DNA from: Stereocaulon alpinum
Lineage: Eukaryota; Ascomycota; Lecanoromycetes; Lecanorales; Stereocaulaceae
Direction: 5' to 3'
DNA: 64,000 nucleotides
Assembly: GCA_018257865.1 (NCBI GenBank)
Contig: JAEUBA010000002.1
Span: 124,001-188,000, forward strand
Below, in pieces: positions 54,688-64,000 of this stretch (position 1 is its first letter; each line of letters starts with the position of its first letter). The position numbers and the translations under genes were made by a program. The notes under the pieces are model-generated. The model was not told the DNA's origin, ran no database searches, and saw only the letters and a program-made list of their open reading frames with translations.

Positions 54688-56966
54688 ATGCCTTCGATTC
54701 ACGGTCGAAGATTTCATCGATTTAGGTTCGGAGGTATTACAGATCCGACTAGAGTCTTTGAACATGAGCACGTGAGTCAACAGCCTTAACACTCTGCAAA
54801 GCACTTTAGCATAAGACCTCGGTAGCAGATTCGCTCTTCTGAAAGCCCTCTTGACTGATGTTTGAGGTGTCTTCGCTACTAGGACATCGATGTACGTCGT
54901 CGCCAGATTTATAACATTATAGACGAAGCCCCTGTCCAACGATGGGTCGTCTTCGTCGCTGGTGCAGGCTTTCTCACCGACGCATATGGCCTGTTCGCTG
55001 TCAATACCGTCCTCCCTATGATAGCTTTTGTTTACTGGGGCGGCTGGGATGAGAATGGTGCTGAGATACCTGCCAACATATCAACGGCATTGCTCTGCGC
55101 CACTTTGGCTGGATCCGTGATCGGTCAAGTCGGCTTCGGTGTCCTGGGTGATTTGTTTGGCCGCAAAAAGATGTACGGTTGGCTGCTCTTAATTATTCTT
55201 TTGGCTACACTGGGCCTCGCTCTCGCTGCAGATGGTTCCCACGGGAGCATGAGTATCACAGGATTGCTTTTCTTCTGGCGGTTCGTCATGGGTATTGGTT
55301 CGTTTTGCTAGACATTTTCCCCTGTATCAACGAGCGATGGTGGCTAATAAGCTAGCAGGCGTCGGCGCAGATTACCCACTTAGTTCAACTATCGTTTGCG
55401 AATTCGCCCCCAAACAGCACCGCTCGCGTATGCTAGCATGGCTGTTCTTCATGCAACCCCTCGGGCAATTCATAGCCACGTTGGTCGCCGCTGCGGTAAC
55501 TGCTTCGTTTCACTCCGGGATGCAGGATCCAGGGAGTTGCCAAAGCCCAAAATGCTTTCGAGCAGTCGATAGAGCCTGGCGTTGGATCGTTGGCATCGGT
55601 GGATTGCCTGCTTTACTGGCCTGGGTCATTCGCTTGCAGATTCCAGAAAGCCCTCGATATACAATGGATGTCCTCATGGATGGCAAAAAGGCTCTGAAAG
55701 ATACCAAAGAATATTTCATAGTTGCAGACGACGCAATACCCTTCCAGGATGGCAATGGTTCACTGAACGGTAATCTTTTGCCATCCAGTGAGGTCACACC
55801 AAATGCTTTCTCATCTGGAGCACAAACTACGAATCATACAATAGAACAGTATCGGACGGCAAGTTTGTCCATGAACGGGCAAGCAGTTGAGCAGCAAAAG
55901 AGCCCGACAGCCGAAAACCACCGCCAGCATGAGCCACCCGTTTCGATTCCCTTCCATGCTAGTACTTCACGACCTAGATCAACATCGAATGGTGACAATC
56001 GAGATCGAAGATCGCCACTTACGTTCCAGGAGTGGTGGTCGGGTTTCAAGGAATACTTCATCAAGGAGGGTAATGTTGTTCACCTCGCTGGAACCATGAC
56101 GACGTGGGGCCTGCTAGACATTTCCTTCTATGGTCTGGGTATGTCATCGTCTGTAACTATCCAGAAGATCTTCAACGACCAGAAAACGTTGACATCGCCT
56201 GCCGAGACTACCAGTACCGTCTATTCCATATTGATGGGAAATGCTTGGCATCCGCTTATAGTGGTCTCTCTTCCAGCCCTGTTAGGAGGTCTTGCCATGA
56301 TCTATGTCATACAACACTCGCGGCCCGTAAAAGTCCAACGCCTGTTCTTCATTGTCTTAGCAGTGTTCTTCTTCATCGTGGGTAGTCTCTTTCAAAAATT
56401 GCTTGACATCAATCAGGGACATTGGGGCCTCGTGGCGCTCTATATGTTCTGTCAATTCTTCTTTAATTTGGGGCCCAATGCCACAACCTTCATCGTAAGT
56501 TCAATCCGCACCCAAGTCCCATTTGCACCTCCAGATCGCGTTTATGAACTAGACTCATAATGATAGATTCCTGCCGAACAATTTAAGACGCAGTACCGTT
56601 GCACAGCCAACGGACTCTCTGCTGCTGCTGGAAAGCTCGGCTCAGTCATTGGACAGCTGATTGTGGGACTTTCCGGTGCAACCGATCCTTCCAAGACTTA
56701 TCTGGGCTACCTGATAATTGCGTAAGTCACGTCGCTTTCTGCAAACCTCATTGCTTACGCGTGATTATAGCTTTGGAGCCCTTATGCTAGTTGGTGCTTT
56801 GATAACGCAGCTGGCGGTCCCTGATTCTCGAGACGCCAGTGGCACGAGTATGTCATTAGAAGAGCTTGCCGTGGGCGAGGAGCGAATGAAGAATTTGCGG
56901 TCATCGAGATGGAACAGGGGGCATACTGTCAAGGTTGATCCTTGGGAAGACGCGACCGGGCCGTGA
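54688..56966 (+). CDS. MFS phosphate-type transporter (PHO84-like family)
   Basis: Twelve-span transporter of the phosphate:H+ symporter group. Exons are 54688-54771, 54883-55291, 55359-56494, 56567-56721 and 56771-56966, 659 aa. The first span has GAGFLTDAYGLFAVNTVLPM, where high-affinity phosphate permeases read TDSYDLF. Motif A is GDLFGRKKMYG, and IPESPRY marks the end of the first half. A long Ser/Gln-rich cytosolic loop (about residues 260-345) separates the halves, as in PHO84-type proteins. The C-terminal half includes NLGPNATTFIIPAEQF, the family motif that needs the exon 3/4 junction. The Asp-to-Gly change in the first span means substrate and affinity should not be taken for granted. 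Confidence 0.88.
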
Positions 56967-57229
56967 CAAATATTGATTACACTATTGTAATATTTAGTAT
57001 GACTAGGACAGCAAGAAGAGGATAATCAGAGGAGCACAATACCTGATACAGCTTAGCCTGAACCGACCTTTTGAGTCACGTTCACATGGAAAGTCATCAG
57101 CTCGAACAACTGAATACCCTCAGAACCAGCAGACATCACGACATAAGAGCTCGAGTATAGGTATCAAGCATTTTTTAGCTCTTTGCTGAAGGATGAGAAA
57201 TGATAAGCTACAGACCTGGAACAAAGCGT

Positions 57230-58536
57230 TCACGTATCCTTGACCAAGCTTCCATCTGCCAGCTTCCCTTCACACTTGCCGCCTTCCTCCCGATATGTCT
57301 TTACAAGGCTCTCTTTTGGATCCTCATCAGGCAGGCCACGCAGTCTTCTGACGGCCAGAACCTCCCGTCTGACTTGCAGTGTACACTCCTTCCTCAGTGC
57401 TACCGCCTCCTCCCCATACTTCAGTTCGTCATTCAGCACCCCTATCTCCAAAGAACCGGCCCCTTTCCGTTTGTTGTCTTCGACCAACTTCCGCCACTTT
57501 CTCCTCAGCTCGTGGAATACACCTTCGCGGTCCCCGCCCACATTGTCTCCTATCCATACCGCACACTTCTTTCCAATTCTGGGGATCCATCTCGGCGCCA
57601 CTCTATCTTCATGCATAATCTCATTATATCCTTCAGTCCACATCGGCACTATATCTGGGCATACTTCTGGCTCTAAGATCAGTCTCGCCACGCCCCAGTG
57701 AAAGTACCGCATCTTTTTTCGTGGATGTTGATGTACGCGACCTTCAGGAAATATATGTATCCAGGAGTTTTGGCGTGTGGCAAAAGCCGAGGGTGCGGGG
57801 AATGTGTCTGTGCCATTGGTAGTGTAGGTATAGATGTCGCATGGGGAGGAGAAAGGATCTAAGACGTCGGGAGATGATATGGAGGGGTCGGCAGGCGAAG
57901 GTATGTCTGCTAAACGGAACGGAGGGCGGGAAAGGAGACGGACGGCTTCTCGGATGGTAGGTTGGAAGGGACCGCCGTAGGGATCTTGGTGGAGGCGGTG
58001 GGTGGGGAGGACTTGGCCGAGGACGAAGAACGAGGAGAAGGCTCTGGTGGTCTGTCAGAAGTGGTGGCTAGAAGAGGTGCTTGAAGAGCGTCTGACTTGT
58101 TTTTGAAGACTATGTCGTAACTTCCCAGTGACCACCTGTGGTTACTTGGGTTGAAATGATATTTGAATGGTAGTATGCTCCATATCAATGGGTCATCAAG
58201 ACTAGGGAAAACCCAAATCAGCCGCTGAGAACATTCCACGGCGTGTTCAAACCGTGATACGTACGTACACGGAAATATGATTTGATACTATGACGCGCAA
58301 GAATCGTCAGCGCCGACCCACAGCAGTCGCAGACCCCGCTCACCTGTTATAAGACCTCTACTTCTATTGTCTATATCCGCTCTCTTGTCTATCAACTCGA
58401 GAAAGCCATCAAGGCCATGCGTCTCTTGACTGTTCGCGCCGTAAATGAAAGCTCGCGACAAGGTCCCTATGACGCCCATAACGGCAGCTGAGCCAAATCG
58501 CCATGGCATGCTGGGTGGACGTGGTTCAGGCTCCAT
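57230..58536 (-). CDS. TAZ1: Tafazzin, cardiolipin transacylase
   Basis: Mitochondrial transacylase that remodels cardiolipin. Exons are 58536-58344, 58287-58269, 58201-58097 and 58043-57230, 376 aa; all junctions keep frame. The HX4D acyltransferase motif (NHISVLDDP) spans three exons, one of which is only 19 bases. The tafazzin-specific GSYDIVFKN block is followed by FFVLGQVLPTHR, then the second motif FPEGRVHQH and the membrane-associated YFHWGVARLILEPEVCPDIVPMW. The C-terminal tail is charged. Compared with short tafazzins it carries an insertion of about 40 residues before FPEGRV, seen in other filamentous fungi. It is head-to-head with the NOSIP-like gene, only 189 bp apart. Confidence 0.94.
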
Positions 58537-58725
58537 GTTTCAATGAGAAGAAACGCGCTTGATGGCGTGAAACGAGCGTGGAAAGGGCGTAAAGATGTCC
58601 CTTCACCATGCATGGCAAACAAATTTGACGGTCTTAAACCGGGATTTGCTCCGCTCAGCCTTGGCATTTCAAGAACATCTTGATAGCTCCGAGAGCTCCA
58701 ACATATTCCCTGTAACGTCAACATT
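58537..58725. promoter_or_regulatory. Compact divergent promoter TAZ1/NOSIP-like
   Basis: Only 189 bp separate the two start codons, so promoter and both 5' UTRs must overlap or be very short. No TATA box is visible. Confidence 0.55.
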
Positions 58726-59868
58726 ATGGCTCATAGTAAGTGTCATGAACGCTCTACCCAGATGTAGTCGCTAACGGGAGCGCCAGGCAAACGCAACACA
58801 TCCTTAGCATTCTTCACAGCACATGAGCGGTCCCTCCTAAAGTCATCATGGGGATCCCAAGCTACTCGACTTTCCCGCGACTCCTTCTTACCATTCGCGT
58901 CGTGCCAGCTCTGCCTCCAAATTGCGAGGGATCCAGTAGCGTGTGCCTCCCACGGTGATATTTTCTGCCGCGAATGCGCTGTTAGCAATCTCCTTGCGCA
59001 AGGGAAGGAGATCAAAAGGTTAAAGAAGGAAGATGAGCGGAGACTGAAAGAGGCGCAGGAGGATGAGATGGACAGGGCGGCAGAGGAGAAGCAGAGGGCT
59101 ATTGAAGATTTCGAGAAGACTATGATGGGTCTAGAGGGCGGAGCGAAGAAGAATGGTGAAGACAAGGGGATCGGTATTGGCAATGGTGCAGAGTTGGAAC
59201 GGACTGAAGGCAAAGGCGTCAAGCGGAAGTTTGAGCTGGATGAGGATGAAATGCTGAGGAATGCGAAAGAGGAGCGGCTCAAGGCGAGGAAGGCATTGGA
59301 TGATGAGAAGGCTGCTAAGCCGACCTTGCCCTCATTCTGGGTGCCCTCTCTCACACCATCGACAAGTAACTCAGCAGACGCCAAACCACCAAAAGTCTTC
59401 CCGTTATGTCCTGCCTCATCTCCAGAAAATAAGCACTCGCTATCTCTCAAATTCCTAATCACCATCAACTTCAAAACCCTCCAAAGTTCCAAATCATCAA
59501 CGGAGTCGCCAAATCTGATATGCCCGGCTTGTGATAAAATCCTCACCAACACCATCAAAGCTATTATGACTGTTCCTTGTGGCCATGTTCTCTGCAAGCC
59601 ATGCACTGGCAAGTTCATGTCGCCTGATAAAGGGCCGCCGGATCCGCACGCCTCGCCCAAGAAGCAAGCAGACAAGAGCAGGGTTGGGTGCTATGTGTGC
59701 GAGACTGATCTATCAGGATATAAACACAGGGACAAAGCTGACAAAGTCAATCCCCAGATCGAGAAAGGGCCCAAGCCAGGGTTGGTGGAGCTCAGAAGTG
59801 AGGGAACTGGCTTTGCTGGGGGCGGAAACAATATGGTACAGAGGAAAGACGTGGCGTTTCAGTGTTGA
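58726..59868 (+). CDS. NOSIP-like RING/U-box protein
   Basis: Homologue of nitric oxide synthase-interacting protein, an E3 ubiquitin ligase type with a split RING/U-box; animals also place it with the spliceosome. Exons are 58726-58735 (10 bases) and 58787-59868, 363 aa. It begins MAHSKRNTS with AFFTAHERSLL, the fixed NOSIP N terminus, which needs the tiny first exon. The N-terminal zinc-binding half is SCQLCLQIARDPVACASHGDIFCRECAVSNL (about 50-80), a coiled coil follows (about 85-170), and the C-terminal half is CPACDKILTNT...PCGHVLCKPC (about 250-290). The spacing fits the family. Confidence 0.93.
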
Positions 59869-60340
59869 TCATACCGGCAGCATGTTCAACAATGATACCA
59901 AGTCCAGCCGCTCCTCGCCGTAGCAATTAAGGGGGGTTGTTTGTCACGCGTCACAGACGTCGCTAATCTAATATCACGGATCGACGCTAATGCAAGATAT
60001 CTACAACCGCCACAGCTCAGCCACAGGGTCCTCGTCAACTCGAACGCGATGAGAGGCAAATTCGTCGCTGGCGGATACCTTGCGGCGCTGCCAACAACGG
60101 TCAAAGGACGAGACCCAGCCCCAAAGCCAAAGCCTACGGAGGCGGCTCCTTGCGGGAGGAAGCGCCAAGGACTGCACAGCCTCAACGGCCCCACCTTTTT
60201 GAGTGGAAGAAATAGAACACATTGAGACTTTATTAGAATCCTACTACCCTCTGCGCACATGCCTGAATTGTATCTATAAATCTTCCAAGGCCTATCTAGG
60301 TATTCGACAATCACAGCAGACGGTCTACCCTTGAACGGAC
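59869..60340. other. Annexin upstream region
   Basis: About 470 bp between the NOSIP-like 3' end and the annexin ATG. A 94-codon frame at 59941 has no recognised features. Confidence 0.45.
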
Positions 60341-61879
60341 ATGTCATATCATCCTCCGCAAGGCGGATACCCTCCACCTCGTGAGCTTAGTTACACTCCA
60401 CTCGAACTCATAACACTGACGACGAACAGAAGGATATCAGCAACCTCCACCCGGGCAGTATCCTCCTCAGGGTTACCCACCCCAAGGTTACCCACCCCAA
60501 CAAGGCTACGGCGGTTCCCCCGCTCCTCCTCAGCAAGGATACGGGCAACAAGGAGGATACCCACCGCAGGGCCAGTACAATCAGGGCTATCCACCACCCC
60601 AACAGCAGCCACCGTACGGACAGCCTTCCCATAGTCCATACCCACAGCAACAAGGATATCCTCCACCTCAACAGCAAGGATACGGTGCACCCCCACCAGG
60701 CCAATACCCACCCCAGCAATATGGAGCTCCACCACCACAGCAACCTTACGGCCAGCAACCATATGGCCAGCCCCCTCCTCAACAGTATGGTGCACCTCCC
60801 CAAGCACCATACGGTACCGCGCCTCAACAGTATGGTGCTCCTCAAGTTGTGCCAACCCCGCCTTCACCGGGATACATTGTGGGGCAGGCAGCTCAAGTCG
60901 ATATGTCTGCTCAAGCCGACGCGTGCCGTAAAGCTATGAAGGGTCTAGGCACAGATGAAGCGGCCTTGATTCGCGTTCTGGCCCGTATGCCACCACTAGA
61001 GGTCCCCACACTCAAGCAAGCCTTCTCGCAACGCCATCGTCGTTCTCTCGAACAAGATGTTGAGAAGGAAGTCAGCGGCCATTTCAGAATGTGCCTGCTC
61101 TCCATTTTGCGCGGACCCCTACAGAACGATGTCTGGCTCCTCAACAAGGCATTGAAGGGTGCCGGAACAAACGAGGATCTTCTTAATGAAGTCCTAATCG
61201 GCCGGTCTAACGCCGACATGAAAGCCATTAAACAAGTATACCACAGTACTTATCATCGCACTCTTGAGCATGACGTCCGCGATGATACATCCGCAAAGAC
61301 GGAGCGCATGTTTTCTATGATCCTAGCCGCCAGTCGGCAAGAGGAATCGGCCCCTGTACTTCCCCAGAGTGTCGATGCCGACGTGACAGAGCTCCACCGC
61401 GCCACTGAAGCAAAAGTAGGCACAGAACAACTTACCGTCTGCTCCATCCTCACCAATCGCTCCGACGGCCAGATTCGCGCAATCGCCCAAGCCTACGAAC
61501 ACAAGTATCGCCGACCTTTAGAAAAGGTCATTATCAGCGAGTTCGCCGGCCACATGGAAGATGCGTTGGTACAGATGGTGAGAACTGGCGCTGACCCAAT
61601 TATGAGAGATGCGATGGCTTTGGAAGATGCTATGGCCGGTATGGGCACGAAAGACGATCTACTAGTCGCCCGCGTTGTCAAAGTACATTGGAATCCGTCG
61701 CGTGTACAGCAGGTGAAGGCTGCGTATAGACAGCGTTATGGAAAGGATTTGTTGTCGAGGATTAAGGGAGAGACGAGGTACGTTGCACTCAGAGCCACCG
61801 TTGCCTCAAAAAACAAAGCTAACCCAATACTGCTAGCAGCGGCGATTACGAAAGGTGTTTGATCGCTATGCTGTCGTAA
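60341..61879 (+). CDS. Annexin with long Gln/Tyr/Pro-rich N terminus
   Basis: Calcium-dependent phospholipid-binding protein. Exons are 60341-60380, 60430-61777 and 61840-61879 (introns 49 and 62 bp), 475 aa. The first about 165 residues are low-complexity P/Q/G/Y sequence (MSYHPPQGGYPPP, then repeats such as QQYGAPPPQQPYGQQPYG). The core has four annexin repeats: repeat 1 GLGTDEAALIRVL (type II Ca-site GxGTDE), repeat 2 GAGTNEDLLNEVL, repeat 3 KVGTEQLTVCSIL and repeat 4 GMGTKDDLLVARVV. The last exon supplies GDYERCLIAMLS, the end of repeat 4. Repeat 3 lacks the first Gly of the calcium loop, so it may not bind calcium. Confidence 0.95.
60430..60860 (+). repeat. Degenerate Q/Y/P-coding repeat in the annexin N terminus
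   Basis: Many imperfect copies of short units coding YPPQQ, GYPPP, QYGAPP and PYGQ. Both antisense frames stay open here by the same bias and should not be read as genes. Confidence 0.75.
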
Positions 61880-62192
61880 TAGAAAGCTTGAGAGACGCGA
61901 ATCTACGAGCCTTTAGAGCGCTGACGATGCCGTTGCTGTCCTTGTATGCACACGTGGGGGTTTGGTTATGTTGAATACCAATCAGCAGTACCATATGGTG
62001 GTTCTTCCTAGCCCTTGGGTGACTCGTCATCTTGGACTGGCTCTCGGGCTGTGTATCATAGACTAGCGAAGATCCTCATCCATTCGGCTGTCCCAGAACC
62101 CGATACATATTGCATGCTTCGATCTCGCTACGGCTGTTCACCAGCAAGTCGAACACACTCTTCGTACATGAAAGCACACATATCGTGATTCT
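61880..62192. other. Convergent 3' region annexin/MED20
   Basis: About 310 bp between two convergent genes. Nothing is recognised. Confidence 0.5.
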
Positions 62193-62979
62193 TCATCCCC
62201 TAACCCTCAATATCTCACACCACTGCCTCACGCTCCCCTCCCCCTCCACCAACCCGGGCACATCAAACACCTTCCTCGCCCCCCTAATCCCCAACCCCTC
62301 CCAAAACCCAGCGATCACAGCTCCACCGCCCTCCCAGTCCTCCTCCACCCCTTCACCACCAATCCACTCCACCTCGCAAAGCGCACCTCTACCCGTCTGC
62401 GCACCCCCTCCAACCCCTTGCTTGACCTCTCCAAGTCGGACTCTAAAATCGCCGATCTCGAATGCTTGTCCTTCTTTCACATTGAGCATCTGTCGTGCTT
62501 GCCATAGCGGGCCGAATTTCGATAGTATGAGCTGGATGAATTCCTCGCTTGAGGCGCCTTGCGGTATAGATATTATAGTAGCTGGCTCCCCTCCCATAGC
62601 CTCAGCACTCATATTACTCGAAGCAGGGGTCCCAGCGCGTGTCTGCGAAGGTGCATGCGTAGCCGTTATAGCGACGTAAGTCTTGGGCGCATGGTGGGAG
62701 AGGGTCAGGATCTGGAGGTAGCGCGGGCCTGATGGTTTGCTTTTGTCGGGGCCTTTGGTGGGAGGTGGAGCATTTGAGGGCGTGCCTTTGAAGAGGCGGT
62801 GGGAGAGTATCCAGGGGCCTATTGGGGTTGGGTTGTAGTGGGCTGTGAGACGGTTGAGGATGTCTTGCGTGGGTGAGGAGTCGGCGCCTTGGTTGGGGAG
62901 GAAGAAGAGGCTGTAGGGTAGATTCAGCAGAGGCTATGTGGATGGGCAGGGACGATTTTACCTACCCTGTGACTGGCAT
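62193..62979 (-). CDS. MED20: Mediator subunit 20
   Basis: Head-module subunit of the Mediator complex (yeast Srb2), nuclear. Exons are 62979-62966 (14 bases) and 62910-62193 (55-bp intron), 243 aa. It begins MPVTGLFFLPNQG, the MED20 start, and needs the small first exon. The beta-barrel blocks GPWILSHRLFKG and RYLQILTLSHHAPKTYVAI are followed by IISIPQGASSEEFIQLILSKFGPLW and the C-terminal VKEGQAFEIGDFRVRLGEVKQG. The tail is less conserved and holds Gly/Glu-rich insertions. Confidence 0.92.
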
Positions 62980-63654
62980 GTCGAGGAATTGGCGCTAATA
63001 TCCTGAAAGTTGAATTACATGAAGTGCTTTGAGGCGCGATGATTGTTCAAGGGAATGGCCGAGCCATAGCGATGATTTGCACTGCCTTTGACGCTTGCGC
63101 CGAAGAAGGTACGCCCAAAAGGAGACGGCTAAGATGCTAAGTAACCCATGACCCAGAGTAGCAGATTCCTGCCACGCCTCTCAAGAGTATGGCGTAGAGT
63201 AAGAGTAAAGAGCGCCCCAGTGCAACAACATGAAAGGTTCGTACTCTAGGTAGGTAGGCCGGCTTGGCATGAGGCTTGAACTTGAGTTCTGCCTGAGGTT
63301 ACTCATCATCGATCAACTGTCGATTCAGACAGTAAATCGTACAACGTACAACGTACAACTGGTAAGAGTCCAATTAGTTTGTGGGTGGAAGTGGGTTACC
63401 CTGCGAGTTTGCGCAATACTGCGAGTAATCATTTGCCACTGGGTACAGTTTGCTGCTGCCTTTTCCCTGGTCGCAGGAATTCGTGGTAGCGAAAATCAGG
63501 CACCAGCTTTCGTACAGTGAAAAGCATCCAGGATCCCCAAGACCAACACCAGCTAATCTCTACGCGATGAGATACTACAGAAAGATCGTTCCAGTTTTGC
63601 TGTTATTATTTTGATTTTTCTTTTCGGGAAGACTGCGTCGATCTCGTCCGCAAG
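62980..63654. promoter_or_regulatory. Divergent upstream region MED20/HeLo-like gene
   Basis: About 675 bp between divergent genes. A short tandem run (gtacaacgtacaacgtacaac) is at 63337-63358. Nothing else is recognised. Confidence 0.4.
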
Positions 63655-64000
63655 ATGGAGTATCTCAGAAATGCCCTGCTTCCACGCAGGTTGACCGAAA
63701 TGTATGCAGACACCAAAAGGACGTATGAGCAAATCGTTCAGAACAACATCATCAATCCTCAAATATCATCGCTGCATCTGAAATTAAGGATCCAAAAAGA
63801 CCGTCTTGTTGCCTGGGGTTTAGAATGGGCCGACTCGAATGCTGGTCAGAACGATGACATTGACGGATCACTCGATCGTGCAGGAATCAGTGATCTAGTT
63901 GCTAGCATCATGTCGTCCATCAAAGAACTACTCGAGGAGGCCGAACGGATCCAACCACAGGAGTCTCGGTCACAGCCACCAGGAGCCTTTCCCCTCGAGA
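63655..64000 (+). CDS. HeLo-like N-terminal domain, 3' partial
   Basis: An open frame runs from the ATG at 63655 (MEYLRNALLPRRLTEMYAD) off the right edge. The helical pattern ISSLHLKLRIQKDRLVAWGLEW, then an acidic loop and a second helix (SDLVASIMSSIKELLEEAERIQ), matches the arrangement of HeLo/HET-S-type N-terminal domains (ELxxxRLxxWG ... LxxIxxLxxDAExL). Those domains form membrane-damaging or signalling parts of fungal incompatibility proteins (family knowledge). The frame is open about 33 codons above the ATG with coding-like sequence (REDCVDLVRKM), so an upstream exon may precede. The assignment rests on pattern only. Confidence 0.5.
   Translation, partial: MEYLRNALLPRRLTEMYADTKRTYEQIVQNNIINPQISSLHLKLRIQKDRLVAWGLEWADSNAGQNDDIDGSLDRAGISDLVASIMSSIKELLEEAERIQPQESRSQPPGAFPLE

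Noticed and set aside
60391..60867. Long minus-strand frames opposite the annexin N terminus
   Set aside because: They are antisense shadows produced by the Q/Y/P-coding repeat.
1..64000. tRNA genes, rRNA, CRISPR arrays, intact transposons
   Set aside because: None recognised by eye. tRNAscan-SE and a repeat search would be needed to exclude small or diverged copies.

Overview
The window is nuclear DNA of a filamentous ascomycete (Pezizomycotina, possibly a dothideomycete; the class is a guess). Genes are dense and lie on both strands. They are split by many 45-120 bp introns, mostly GT..AG with CTAAC/CTGAC-like branch sites. The set includes fungus-specific families: ERMES Mdm34, a UstYa-like DUF3328 protein, DUF6601, an NLR-like protein and a HeLo-like domain. 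About thirty genes can be read. I spliced most of them by hand and checked that the exon lengths sum to whole codons.

Layout. 0-4 kb: partial RTT103 (-), clathrin light chain (+), CDC37 (+). 4-5.6 kb: a dead multicopper oxidase (-). 6.8-9.3 kb: TLG2 (-) and calmodulin (+), divergent. 10-14.3 kb: mitochondrial ABC exporter MDL1-like (+) converging on an ENT nucleoside transporter (-). 14.7-22.3 kb, all minus: haspin kinase, a large PPR-like mitochondrial protein with a 99-bp tandem duplication at its stop codon, and a CCDC47-like ER protein. 23.5-26.8 kb: accessory pair of a UstYa-like protein (+) and an MFS transporter (-), both apparently damaged. 27.7-33.5 kb: VIT/VWA protein (-) and arginyl-tRNA synthetase (+) with a candidate dual start. 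35-39 kb: two fungal proteins of unknown function (+). 39.8-44.1 kb: GH47 mannosidase and a secreted protein of unknown function (-). 45.2-50 kb: DUF952 (-), MDM34 (+), DUF6601 (-). 50.4-54.1 kb: a 12-exon hydrolase-NACHT gene with an unrecognised C-terminal region. 54.7-62.98 kb: MFS phosphate-type transporter (+), tafazzin (-), NOSIP-like RING protein (+), annexin (+), MED20 (-). 63.65 kb to the end: start of a HeLo-like gene.

The genes do not form one pathway. Most are housekeeping: membrane traffic (clathrin light chain, Tlg2), chaperoning (Cdc37), calcium binding (calmodulin, annexin), mitochondrial membranes (Mdl1-like, tafazzin, Mdm34, PPR-like), transcription and chromatin (Rtt103, Med20, haspin) and glycan trimming (GH47). 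The accessory, faster-evolving parts are the dead oxidase (4-5.6 kb), the UstYa/MFS pair (23-27 kb), the NLR-like gene (50-54 kb) and the HeLo-like gene at the edge. The strongest candidate for something undescribed is the NLR-like gene. It joins a lipase-like domain to a short NACHT with a normal Walker A and an abnormal Walker B, then to about 280 residues that look beta-rich.

No CRISPR array, rRNA, tRNA or intact transposon was recognised by eye.
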